Assembly (NCBI RefSeq): GCF_900112235.1
Contig: NZ_FOLH01000004.1
Coordinates: forward strand, 62,001-126,000
DNA from: Marinospirillum celere
Lineage (GTDB): Bacteria; Pseudomonadota; Gammaproteobacteria; Pseudomonadales; Halomonadaceae
Direction of reading: 5' to 3'
DNA length: 64,000 nt
How positions within the stretch are numbered: position 1 is the first letter of the stretch; every line of letters begins with the position of its first letter. Shown one piece after another: positions 40,429 through 48,756 of the stretch. The notes below the pieces were generated by a model. It ran no database searches and was not told the origin of the DNA. It was given only the letters and a program-made list of their open reading frames with translations. The position numbers and the translations under genes are program-made.

Positions 40429-41188
40429 GCAATAACTCGAATAGCTCCTGAAACTGCTGGGTCAGTTTGTGTTTGGGTGCGTAGTGGTTCAGGGGTCGGG
40501 AGACTTGGTGAGATTCACGCATTTTCACTGAAGAAGACAAGTGAACCGGCAGTACGGGATGCTCTTCAGCCAAGAGTTCTTCAATCAACACACGGGGCAA
40601 GCGTGCCTGGGCATTAAACTGATTCACAATTATGCCCTCAATTTGCAGAGCGTCATTATGATCAGCACGCAGTTCATCAATGGCTTCTTTCAGCGAATAG
40701 AGCGCTTGGCGGGAAAAGGCATCACAGTCAAAAGGAATCAGGCAGGTTTCAGCAGCAATCAACGCCGAGCGCGAAAAGAAATTCAACGCAGGTGGTGTAT
40801 CGATCCAAATTTGAGGATAAAGATCAGTTAGTTCCAGCAGCGCTTCTTTCAGCTTGTAGATTTTATAGCGCGACTCCAACTTGGCTTCCAGGCTTTCCAG
40901 TTCCGGGTGAGCAGCCAGCACATAGAGGTTCTCATAGGGCGTGGGCTGAACCAGATCAGCCAAGGACTTACGCCCTCCACCCAAAGTCAGCGACTGTTCA
41001 AAAAAATCAAACATGCTGTCGTCCAGGTCCTGGGCGGGCTGGCCGGTTAAATAGTGGGTGCTATTACCCTGGGGGTCGAGATCAATCACCAGCGTAGGCT
41101 GGCCTGAAGCTGCACTGATGGACGCAAGATTACAAGTAATACTACTTTTACCAACACCACCTTTTTGATTGAACACGACTCGGCGCAT
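40421..41188 (-). CDS. ParA-family ATPase, orphan
   Basis: A 255-residue P-loop protein with the deviant Walker A motif KGGVGKSS (residues 9-16), Walker A' DLDPQGNSTHYL and switch DTPPALNFF. The start at 41188 has GGAG upstream; an ATG 15 bases earlier has none. No ParB gene or parS-like site is seen nearby, so it may position something other than the chromosome (inference). It is followed at once by the TrmB-like gene. Confidence 0.85.
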   Translation of the reverse strand: MRRVVFNQKGGVGKSSITCNLASISAASGQPTLVIDLDPQGNSTHYLTGQPAQDLDDSMFDFFEQSLTLGGGRKSLADLVQPTPYENLYVLAAHPELESLEAKLESRYKIYKLKEALLELTDLYPQIWIDTPPALNFFSRSALIAAETCLIPFDCDAFSRQALYSLKEAIDELRADHNDALQIEGIIVNQFNAQARLPRVLIEELLAEEHPVLPVHLSSSVKMRESHQVSRPLNHYAPKHKLTQQFQELFELLHG

Positions 41189-41262
41189 ACCGGTTGCTCC
41201 CATTTTAACCGTTATAAAGCCGCGATTTTACTAAAAGTTGCAAACATCTGCCATGAAATAGC

Positions 41263-41293
41263 GTTTGAAAATTCATTCTTAAGAGTGATGGTC
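41263..41293. promoter_or_regulatory. shared upstream element, copy 1 (before acyl-CoA dehydrogenase)
   Basis: A 31-base block starting GTTTGAAAATTCATTC and containing the imperfect palindrome CATTCTTAAGAGTG. It matches 26 of 31 bases with the block at 43067-43097. It lies 57 bases before the ATG. GAAATAGC just before it makes a loose match to a PsrA-type fatty-acid regulator site. Confidence 0.45.
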
Positions 41294-41349
41294 AGTTCCA
41301 AGGCTTAACCGCACACTGCAAGTAAACCAACAATAAGAAAGGTTTTAGC

Positions 41350-43023
41350 ATGTCAGGCTCAACAAACTCCCCCAGTGACTTTCTTGCGACCACCCATCAG
41401 GTTGAAAACCAGCCACCGCTACTGGTGAACTACAACCCTTATCTTCAGGACCAGGCACTCCAGGAAGGTGTCCGGCGCGAAGGTGCCAGCTGGGCGGAAG
41501 AAGATCTAACCCACTTTGGTGCTTTCACCGGCCAAGAAGCCATTATTCAACTGGGGTTTGAAGCCAATGCCCATAAACCGACGTTTGAAAGCCATGATCG
41601 ACGCGGAGAACGGGTGGATCTAGTGCGTTTCCATCCGGCTTATCATCGGCTAATGCAGATTGCTGTCCAAGAAGGTCTGCATGCCGCACCCTGGTCTGAT
41701 CCCAAACCCGGTGCTCAGGTTGCGCGTGCAGCCAAATACTATCTGCATACCCAGGTGGAAGCCGCTCACGGCTGCCCCATTACCATGAGCTTTGCTGCTC
41801 TGCCGACACTTCTCAAGCAAGAAAACGTCACCGCCCCCTGGATCAAAAAACTCTTTAGTCGTGACTATGATCCCAGCAACCAGCCTTTTGAGCAGAAAAC
41901 GGGAATCACTCTGGGCATGGCTATGACTGAGAAGCAAGGCGGTTCTGATGTGCGCAGCAATACAACCCGCGCTTACCCTCTAGGTCAGGAAGGCCCGGGC
42001 CAGGCTTATGAGCTGGTGGGCCATAAGTATTTTGTATCTGCACCCATGAGTGATGGTTTTTTAGTGCTTGCCCAGGCTCCAGGTGGCTTGAGTTGTTTTT
42101 TGCTACCCCGCTGGAAGCCGGACGGCACCAAGAACCCGCTGCAAATTCAGCAGCTAAAAAACAAGATGGGTAATGTCGCCAATGCCTCCAGTGAAACCGA
42201 ACTGCTCGGTGCTCTGGCCTGGATGCTTGGCGAAGAAGGCAAGGGTGTTAGAACCATTATCGAAATGGTCGCCATGACCCGTTATGACTGCATGCTTGGC
42301 TCCTCAGCAGGAATGCGCCAGGCCACCGCTCAAGCTTTACACCACACCGCTTATCGTCAGGCTTTTGGCAAGCCACTCAATCAGCAGCCACTGATGCAAA
42401 ATCTGCTTGCCGATCTGGCTCTGGAAAGTGAAGCCGCACTTGCGCTCACCCTGCGTCTGTCCCGAGCGCTGGATAACCAACAGGATGAACACGAACAAGC
42501 TCTGCTCCGCCTGGCTACGCCGATTGGCAAATACTGGATCTGCAAACGCACCCCCAATCATGCTTATGAAGCCATGGAAATCATTGGTGGCAGCGGCGTT
42601 ATGGAAAACCACATTATGCCCAGGCTGTTTCGTGAATCCCCCATCAACTCCATCTGGGAAGGCAGCGGCAATGTTCAGTGCCTGGATGTACTTCGTGCCT
42701 GGCACAAATCACCTGAAAGCCTGGAGGTCTACCTTGATGAAGTCTCTCTAGCCCAGGGTAGCAACACCTACCTGGACCACTTCTTACAAGAACTGCGAAA
42801 AGACCTTAAGGACACCAGCAACCTGGAGTATCGAGCCAGAAATTTGGTTGATCGCCTAGCCCTGGCGTTACAAGCCTCACTACTGGTTCGTAACAGTCCT
42901 CATGAAGTCAGTGATGCCTTCTGCGCCAGCCGCTTACAAGCCGGGGGAGGGCTCAACTACGGCAATCTGCCTCCTGGCGTCGCCTGCCAAACGATCCTTA
43001 CCAGGGCGACACCACAAATTTAA
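41350..43023 (+). CDS. acyl-CoA dehydrogenase, AidB-like
   Basis: A 557-residue flavoprotein of the AidB branch of acyl-CoA dehydrogenases. It has the extended N-terminal region of that branch, MAMTEKQGGSDVRSN (FAD contact), and ESPINSIWEGSGNVQ near residue 430. AidB is linked to alkylation-damage response and DNA binding in E. coli; others oxidise isovaleryl-CoA-like esters. Which role applies here cannot be told. It shares an upstream element with the esterase gene that follows. Confidence 0.85.
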   Translation: MSGSTNSPSDFLATTHQVENQPPLLVNYNPYLQDQALQEGVRREGASWAEEDLTHFGAFTGQEAIIQLGFEANAHKPTFESHDRRGERVDLVRFHPAYHRLMQIAVQEGLHAAPWSDPKPGAQVARAAKYYLHTQVEAAHGCPITMSFAALPTLLKQENVTAPWIKKLFSRDYDPSNQPFEQKTGITLGMAMTEKQGGSDVRSNTTRAYPLGQEGPGQAYELVGHKYFVSAPMSDGFLVLAQAPGGLSCFLLPRWKPDGTKNPLQIQQLKNKMGNVANASSETELLGALAWMLGEEGKGVRTIIEMVAMTRYDCMLGSSAGMRQATAQALHHTAYRQAFGKPLNQQPLMQNLLADLALESEAALALTLRLSRALDNQQDEHEQALLRLATPIGKYWICKRTPNHAYEAMEIIGGSGVMENHIMPRLFRESPINSIWEGSGNVQCLDVLRAWHKSPESLEVYLDEVSLAQGSNTYLDHFLQELRKDLKDTSNLEYRARNLVDRLALALQASLLVRNSPHEVSDAFCASRLQAGGGLNYGNLPPGVACQTILTRATPQI

Positions 43024-43066
43024 GTGTTACCTCTCTACACAGGCCACCCAAAATGAGAAGAAAGCT

Positions 43067-43097
43067 GTTTGAAAATTCACTCTTTAGGGTGATAGCC
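43067..43097. promoter_or_regulatory. shared upstream element, copy 2 (before GDSL autotransporter)
   Basis: A 31-base block starting GTTTGAAAATTCACTC and containing TCACTCTTTAGGGTGA, a better palindrome than copy 1. It lies 110 bases before the start of the esterase gene. It could be the site of a common repressor or activator. Confidence 0.45.
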
Positions 43098-43206
43098 CAG
43101 GCAAACGAGCAAGACCAGACTTAGGGTACAGAAATCAAACACCTGTTTAGTTCGATTTCAGGAATAAACAGCTTAGCAGCGACAACAAAAATAAATCAGG
43201 AGAAGC

Positions 43207-45267
43207 ATGATGAAATTCAAGCTTACACCTCTGGCAGCAGCAGCCCTTTTGGGCCTGTCAGTAAGCGGGGCACAGGCAAGCAGTTTTGATGGCATCGTGG
43301 TTTTTGGTGATAGTCTGAGCGATTCAGGCCAATTTCCCGATGGCACCAACCCCCAGGCAGCCGATTTCAACCTAAGCGGCACCCGTCTGACCAATCGCAC
43401 TGGCGAAGATTTTGATGGTGAATACGGCCAGGTTGCCACGCAATTTTTAACTAACCGTTTAGGTTTGGGTCCGCTACTGCCCTCGACCTCGGTGGTCAGA
43501 AACAACATTGGCCTGGAAGATGGCAGCAACTATGCGGTTGCTGGTTTAACTTCAAAAGCTATTCTGAGTTCAATTGTTAATGAGCTAAATATTGCCAACC
43601 CTGGTACAGCTTATGACCCTGACAATGATACCGGGTCCATTGTTGCCAATCCCAATTTTGATGATACTCAGCAGCCCTCACCAACCAACCCACCTTATCT
43701 GCGCTCTAAAGATGGTTATCTAGTTGCCAACGGTGGACAGGCTGATGCCAACAAGCTCTATTACATCAACGGCGGCGCCAATGACTTTATTAATCTGATT
43801 CGAGCTAGCAATGTCACACCGACCTCACTGAACACTGCTGTTCAAGAAGCCTCTGAGAACATCGGGACAGCTGCTATATCACTCGCTAACGCGGGCGCTA
43901 AAAACCTGGTGGTTTCTGATATGCCAAACTTGGCACGCACACCGCTGGCCGCGGGGGTTGCAGCAGGTTTACCTGATGATGGCACTCGCCAAGGCTTTTT
44001 AGACGGATTAACTAATTCCAATACTGGCTTTAACAATGCGCTGGGCCAGTATATTGATAACATTGATACTTCGGTCAATGTTGTGCGCCTGGATGTTAAT
44101 CGTCTTTTTGATGAATTCCTGGCTGACCCAGAAATTTTTGGTTTTGCTCCCAATACAGGCAATCAACTGACTTCCAGTTGTTTTGATGGCAGTGCTGGCA
44201 CCTGCGGTGAAAACCCAACCTACGGCATCAATGGTACCGACCCTGACCCTTCTAAGCTGCTCTTTAATGATGCCGTTCACCCAACCGAAGCGGCTCAGGA
44301 AATTCTTGGTGATCATGCCGCTTCTTTCTTGATTGCGCCCCAGGAAATTTCTCTGATTCCACAAATGGGTCAGCAGTTTGTGCGTAATCAGCAAGCTTAT
44401 CTGTCACGCCAAGCCGACTATAGCAACCAAGTCACTGCCGGTGGCTGGCAGGTTTTTGGTCGGGGTGGTTACAGCCAGTCTGATTATTACCAGGACCTAA
44501 ACACTGCTCGCGCTGAAGGTGAAGGCCATCAGGTCACTATCGGCGGCCTCTGGCGTGTTGATGATGCCCTGACTGTTGCCCTGGCAATCAGCCGTGCTGA
44601 AGATGAAATCACTACCCGCTCTACTGATTCCAAGTATGAGTCTACAGGTCTCCTACTTTCTGTTGGTGGTAGCTATACCTGGGAAATGCTGAACTTCAGC
44701 GCCCAAGTCAGCTATGCAGATCTGGATATTGATGCCCAGCGTGGCGTCAAGCTTGGTCAGCACACTCGACTTGAAGAAGGCTCAACAGATGGCTCCGTTC
44801 TGGGCGCCACCTTCAAGGTTAAAGCCGATCTGCTCAGTACTGATTCAGCAGTGGTGCTATCACCTTTTGCTGGCCTGGCCTACTCCCAGTCCAAAGTGGA
44901 TGGCTATGAAGAGTCTGAAGTCACTTCCACCAGCTTGACTTATGGTGATCTGGAGCGCACTTCATTTACTGGCGAACTTGGCATAGGTCTGCGCCAAAAT
45001 GCGACCAGCGGCTTTAATGCTGAACTGGCTTTCGTCAGGGAGTTTGATACCGATGCAACGGAAGTCAGCATGTATCAGCAATCCTACGGCGAAGATGCGC
45101 GTCAGCTGAACTTCACTGGTTACACACCAGAAGAAAACTACAAGCGCCTGGCACTGGGTTACCGCCTGGGTCTGACTGACGCTCTGGTTATTGATGCTGG
45201 CTACAACTTTACCTATGGCGATGAGCGGCATCACAACTTCAGCCTTGGCCTTGCCTTCAGCCTGTAA
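43207..45267 (+). CDS. GDSL-type autotransporter esterase/lipase (EstA-like)
   Basis: A 686-residue secreted enzyme. The signal peptide ends near residue 25 (AQA-SSF). The SGNH hydrolase domain follows, with GDSLSDSG (Ser36), GGANDF, and DAVHPTEAA carrying the catalytic Asp and His near residue 360. The last 290 or so residues form an autotransporter beta-barrel ending in FSLGLAFSL. It anchors an esterase on the outer membrane surface that should cleave lipids or esters. AGGAGA sits before the tandem ATG-ATG start. Confidence 0.93.
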   Translation: MMKFKLTPLAAAALLGLSVSGAQASSFDGIVVFGDSLSDSGQFPDGTNPQAADFNLSGTRLTNRTGEDFDGEYGQVATQFLTNRLGLGPLLPSTSVVRNNIGLEDGSNYAVAGLTSKAILSSIVNELNIANPGTAYDPDNDTGSIVANPNFDDTQQPSPTNPPYLRSKDGYLVANGGQADANKLYYINGGANDFINLIRASNVTPTSLNTAVQEASENIGTAAISLANAGAKNLVVSDMPNLARTPLAAGVAAGLPDDGTRQGFLDGLTNSNTGFNNALGQYIDNIDTSVNVVRLDVNRLFDEFLADPEIFGFAPNTGNQLTSSCFDGSAGTCGENPTYGINGTDPDPSKLLFNDAVHPTEAAQEILGDHAASFLIAPQEISLIPQMGQQFVRNQQAYLSRQADYSNQVTAGGWQVFGRGGYSQSDYYQDLNTARAEGEGHQVTIGGLWRVDDALTVALAISRAEDEITTRSTDSKYESTGLLLSVGGSYTWEMLNFSAQVSYADLDIDAQRGVKLGQHTRLEEGSTDGSVLGATFKVKADLLSTDSAVVLSPFAGLAYSQSKVDGYEESEVTSTSLTYGDLERTSFTGELGIGLRQNATSGFNAELAFVREFDTDATEVSMYQQSYGEDARQLNFTGYTPEENYKRLALGYRLGLTDALVIDAGYNFTYGDERHHNFSLGLAFSL

Positions 45268-45303
45268 TACGAACAATAAAAAGCTTCTATCAGAGGTGTA
45301 ACC

Positions 45304-47301
45304 ATGAACAGATTGCATAAGAAAAACTTTGTCGGCAAGACCACTTTGCCGCGTATCAGCCTACTAGCCCTGGCTATTGCAGGCATCGCTGCGCCCGTTC
45401 AGGCAGCTAACTTTGAACTGGGTGATTTTAACCTACAAGTCAATTCACAAATTTCTGCCGGGGCGAGTTTTCGTACCCAAAGTCGCGAAAATGACTATAT
45501 AGCAGGCGGCACTCTGGCTGCCCAGGGAAAAACCAACCCAGCTGCAGCTAATGCTTCTTATCAAGGTAACAACTCCAGCAACACTGATGACGGCAACATG
45601 AACTTTGACCAAGGTGATATGTTTTCACAGGTCATTTCCGGCAACCATGAGCTGCGCTTCGGGCACAACCAGTACCGAAACTTTGGTGCCAACCTAAGTT
45701 TCCGCTATTGGTACGATGGCGCATTAGACGGGCTCAACTCCCCTAGCGATGCTGACATGGTCGATGATTGGAAAGGCACAAGCGCTTATGAAGACGCCAA
45801 ATCCGGCATCGAGCTTATGGATGCTTACGTTTATGGCGACTTTGATGTTGCCGGAAGACCAGCCCAGATTCTCCTGGGCCGGCATGTTCTTAACTGGGGT
45901 GAAAGCACCTTTATTCAAGGTGGTCAAAATGCCGCCAACCCAGTCGACGTGCCAGCTTTACGACGCCCTGGTGCAGAAATTCGTGATGCCCTGCTACCTG
46001 TTGCAATGATTTCTGGCTCTATCGCTTTGGACGAAATGGGTGATTTCACCTTGGAAGGCTACTACCAGTTTGAGTGGCAGCGCACTCGTGCTGATGCTTG
46101 TGGCTCCTTCTTCTCCAACAATGATTTTGCGGCAAAAGGCTGCGGCCCTGTGTATTACCAAAGCGGTGCTTCTGAACAAGCTAATGCTGATGGCCAACCC
46201 CCCGGACTACTTGCAGGACTTGGCAATGTTGGCCTTGGTGAGTATGTCACTATTGCAGAACGTGCCGATGACAAAGAGCCCAGTGATACTGGCCAGTGGG
46301 GTGTCGCTCTGAAATGGTATGCCGAACAGCTCAATGGCACTGAGTTTGGTCTCTACTTCCAGAATATTCACAGTCGCCTGCCTGTAGCAGGAGGCATTGT
46401 CAGCTCAGGTACGCCGGCAGGCCCAGCTTTAGCTCAAAGCCTTGGCCTACCCGCAGGCAGCTTGGGTGATGGCAGTGATGAAGCAACCCGATACCAGATC
46501 GACTTTCCTGAAAACATGAAAGTCCTCGGTGCCTCTTTCGCCACCCTGTTGCCTAGCGGCACGGCTTGGTCCGGTGAGTTTACCTACCGGCCTGACGCAC
46601 CCGTTCAAATCAATGCCAATGATGTACTTGTTCGTGGTTTGCTTGGTAACCTAGGCTATGATCCAGCAGTGAATGCTGCAGGACTTTATGACGGGACAGC
46701 ACTGGCTGGCTTTATTGACCGCCTACCTTCTGAAATCCAGGACCTGGAAGCTGGCTCTCAGAAAGGCTACCGAGAATTTGATGTTTTCCAATTTCAAAGC
46801 ACCTTTATCCATGATATCAACCGGGTATTGGCAGCTGACAACCTGCGCCTAATTGGTGAGGTTGGCTTTACTTACGTTAACGATCTGCCAGATACCGATG
46901 AAATCCGTTTTGGACGTTCATCCATCTATGGTTCTTGGGGTGAGTTCCAAGATGACTTTAATGGAACCAATATAGATCCTGACAAAGTCTTCGCCGACAA
47001 CGGCTATGTGACTGACTTCTCCTGGGGTTATCGCTTGCTGGCTCAATTGGAGTACAACAATGCCTTTGTGGGTGGTCTGACTCTGAAGCCGTCTTTTTCC
47101 TGGAGTCATGATGTTAGTGGTTATGGCCCCGAGCCCGGCAGCCAGTTTTATGAAGGCCGCATGATTCTGGGTACTGAATTAGCAGCTGAGTATATGAATA
47201 CCTATTTCGGCCGCATTGGTTACACTCACTACTTTGATACTGACTACTGGGATCTGGATGACCGCAACTTCGCCAGCATCAGCGTTGGCATGAACTATTA
47301 A
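45304..47301 (+). CDS. DUF1302 family exported protein
   Basis: A 665-residue exported protein with signal peptide to about residue 34 (VQA-ANF). The NFELGDFNLQVNSQ start, FSQVISGNHELRFG and GRHVLNWGESTFIQGG match DUF1302. Many strands suggest an outer-membrane barrel. Such genes occur next to DUF1329 genes and are often tied to lipid or hydrocarbon use. It begins 36 bases after the esterase gene. Confidence 0.9.
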   Translation: MNRLHKKNFVGKTTLPRISLLALAIAGIAAPVQAANFELGDFNLQVNSQISAGASFRTQSRENDYIAGGTLAAQGKTNPAAANASYQGNNSSNTDDGNMNFDQGDMFSQVISGNHELRFGHNQYRNFGANLSFRYWYDGALDGLNSPSDADMVDDWKGTSAYEDAKSGIELMDAYVYGDFDVAGRPAQILLGRHVLNWGESTFIQGGQNAANPVDVPALRRPGAEIRDALLPVAMISGSIALDEMGDFTLEGYYQFEWQRTRADACGSFFSNNDFAAKGCGPVYYQSGASEQANADGQPPGLLAGLGNVGLGEYVTIAERADDKEPSDTGQWGVALKWYAEQLNGTEFGLYFQNIHSRLPVAGGIVSSGTPAGPALAQSLGLPAGSLGDGSDEATRYQIDFPENMKVLGASFATLLPSGTAWSGEFTYRPDAPVQINANDVLVRGLLGNLGYDPAVNAAGLYDGTALAGFIDRLPSEIQDLEAGSQKGYREFDVFQFQSTFIHDINRVLAADNLRLIGEVGFTYVNDLPDTDEIRFGRSSIYGSWGEFQDDFNGTNIDPDKVFADNGYVTDFSWGYRLLAQLEYNNAFVGGLTLKPSFSWSHDVSGYGPEPGSQFYEGRMILGTELAAEYMNTYFGRIGYTHYFDTDYWDLDDRNFASISVGMNY

Positions 47302-47335
47302 TTTGCGGCTAATCAACAAGAACAAGGTGAATTTT

Positions 47336-48685
47336 ATGAAGAGCAACAAGACTAATCCCGCTTTGCGTCTTTCCGGTCTGGCTACTGCCCTGGTGGCAGC
47401 AGGCCTGCTGGCTACCACTGGCTCGCTCTATGCAGCCGAGCGTCTGGGCGGCAGTGAATTGACCCCCATGGGTGCCGAGCGTGCCGGTAGTGCTGATGGT
47501 CGCATCCCTGCCTGGGATGGTGGCCTCCAAGAAGGTCCAGGTAACTGGCGTGACGGCTATGGTCATCCCTTTGCGGATGAAGAGCCTCTCTACGTCATCA
47601 CTGCACAAAACTATCAGCAATATGAAGAGCGCTTGGCGCCTGGGCAAATTGCCATGCTGCAGGCCTACCCGGATACTTTCCGTATTCCTGTATATCCAAC
47701 TCACCGTACCGCTGCTTACCCGGACAGCGTCTATGAGAAAGTTAAATCCAATGCTTCTTCGGCACGTCTGGTTGATGGCGGTAATGGTGTGGAGAACTTC
47801 ACTGAAGTCACACCTTTCCCCATTCCCGAAACCGGTGTTGAACTGGTTTGGAACCATTCAACCCGCTATCGTGGCCCAGGTGCTGAGCGGGAAGTAACTC
47901 TGGCTACACCTCAAGCAAGCGGTGCTTATACACCAGTAACCATCAATGAAGAGTTTATGTTTATTGCCGATGCTGAAGAGAATACACTTTTTCACTTCCT
48001 GCAATCGGTAACCGCACCTGCACGTCTTTCAGGCACCATTCTGTTGGTTCAAGAAACCATGAACCAAGTATTGGAGCCTCGTCGGGCCTGGATTTACAAC
48101 GCTGGTCAGCGCCGTGTACGTCGTGCTCCTCAGGTTGCTTATGACGGACCAGGTACCGCAGCAGACGGTCAGCGCACTTCCGATGGCCTGGATGTATTCA
48201 ACGGTGCACCTGATCGCTATGAATGGAATCTGGTTGGCAAAAAGGAAATGTATATTCCTTACAACGCCTACAATCTACTGGATACTAACCTGAGCAATGA
48301 TGACATCATCATGGCCGGTCACCTAAACCCTGACCACCTACGCTATGAGCTGCACCGTGTTTGGAAGGTTGAAGGCACCCTTCGCGAAGGTCAGCGCCAT
48401 ATTTATGAAAAACGTGTCATGTACTTCGATGAAGACACCTACCAGCTCGCCCACGTTGATCAGTATGATGGTCGTGGCAACCTCTGGCGGGTTTCTGAAG
48501 GCCATACCGTACAGTTCCATGATGTCCAGGTACCCTGGTACGCTGCTGAAACTATCTATGACCTGGTCAACAATCGCTATATTGTTTCCGGCCTGATCAA
48601 CGATACTTCTGGCTACAACTGGGATTACGAAGCACGTTCAAGTAACTTTACCCCAGCCGCTCTGCGTCGTTCTGGAGGTCGTTAA
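47336..48685 (+). CDS. DUF1329 family exported protein
   Basis: A 449-residue exported protein. The ATG at 47336 has AAGGTGA upstream and gives a signal peptide ending near LYA-AERLG. The family start LTPMGAERAGSADGRIPAWDGG is evident. DUF1329 proteins resemble LolB-type lipid carriers in fold (family knowledge) and pair with DUF1302 proteins. With the esterase it likely forms an envelope lipid-handling set. Confidence 0.9.
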   Translation: MKSNKTNPALRLSGLATALVAAGLLATTGSLYAAERLGGSELTPMGAERAGSADGRIPAWDGGLQEGPGNWRDGYGHPFADEEPLYVITAQNYQQYEERLAPGQIAMLQAYPDTFRIPVYPTHRTAAYPDSVYEKVKSNASSARLVDGGNGVENFTEVTPFPIPETGVELVWNHSTRYRGPGAEREVTLATPQASGAYTPVTINEEFMFIADAEENTLFHFLQSVTAPARLSGTILLVQETMNQVLEPRRAWIYNAGQRRVRRAPQVAYDGPGTAADGQRTSDGLDVFNGAPDRYEWNLVGKKEMYIPYNAYNLLDTNLSNDDIIMAGHLNPDHLRYELHRVWKVEGTLREGQRHIYEKRVMYFDEDTYQLAHVDQYDGRGNLWRVSEGHTVQFHDVQVPWYAAETIYDLVNNRYIVSGLINDTSGYNWDYEARSSNFTPAALRRSGGR

Positions 48686-48691
48686 GACCTT

Positions 48692-48753
48692 TGGCCCTTG
48701 CTTCAGCAATCAGCCTCGCTTAATTTAAGGGGTTGATTCCGAGGCAAGGGCCA
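48692..48753 (+). promoter_or_regulatory. hairpin covering the ribosome site of the LuxR-type gene
   Basis: TGGCCCTTGC (48692-48701) pairs perfectly with GCAAGGGCCA (48744-48753); CCTCG/CGAGG extend the stem inward with a bulge on the 5' side. The 3' arm contains AAGGG, the likely ribosome site, 4 bases before the ATG spacer. The hairpin could shut off translation or end read-through from the DUF1329 gene. Confidence 0.55.
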
Positions 48754-48756
48754 CTA

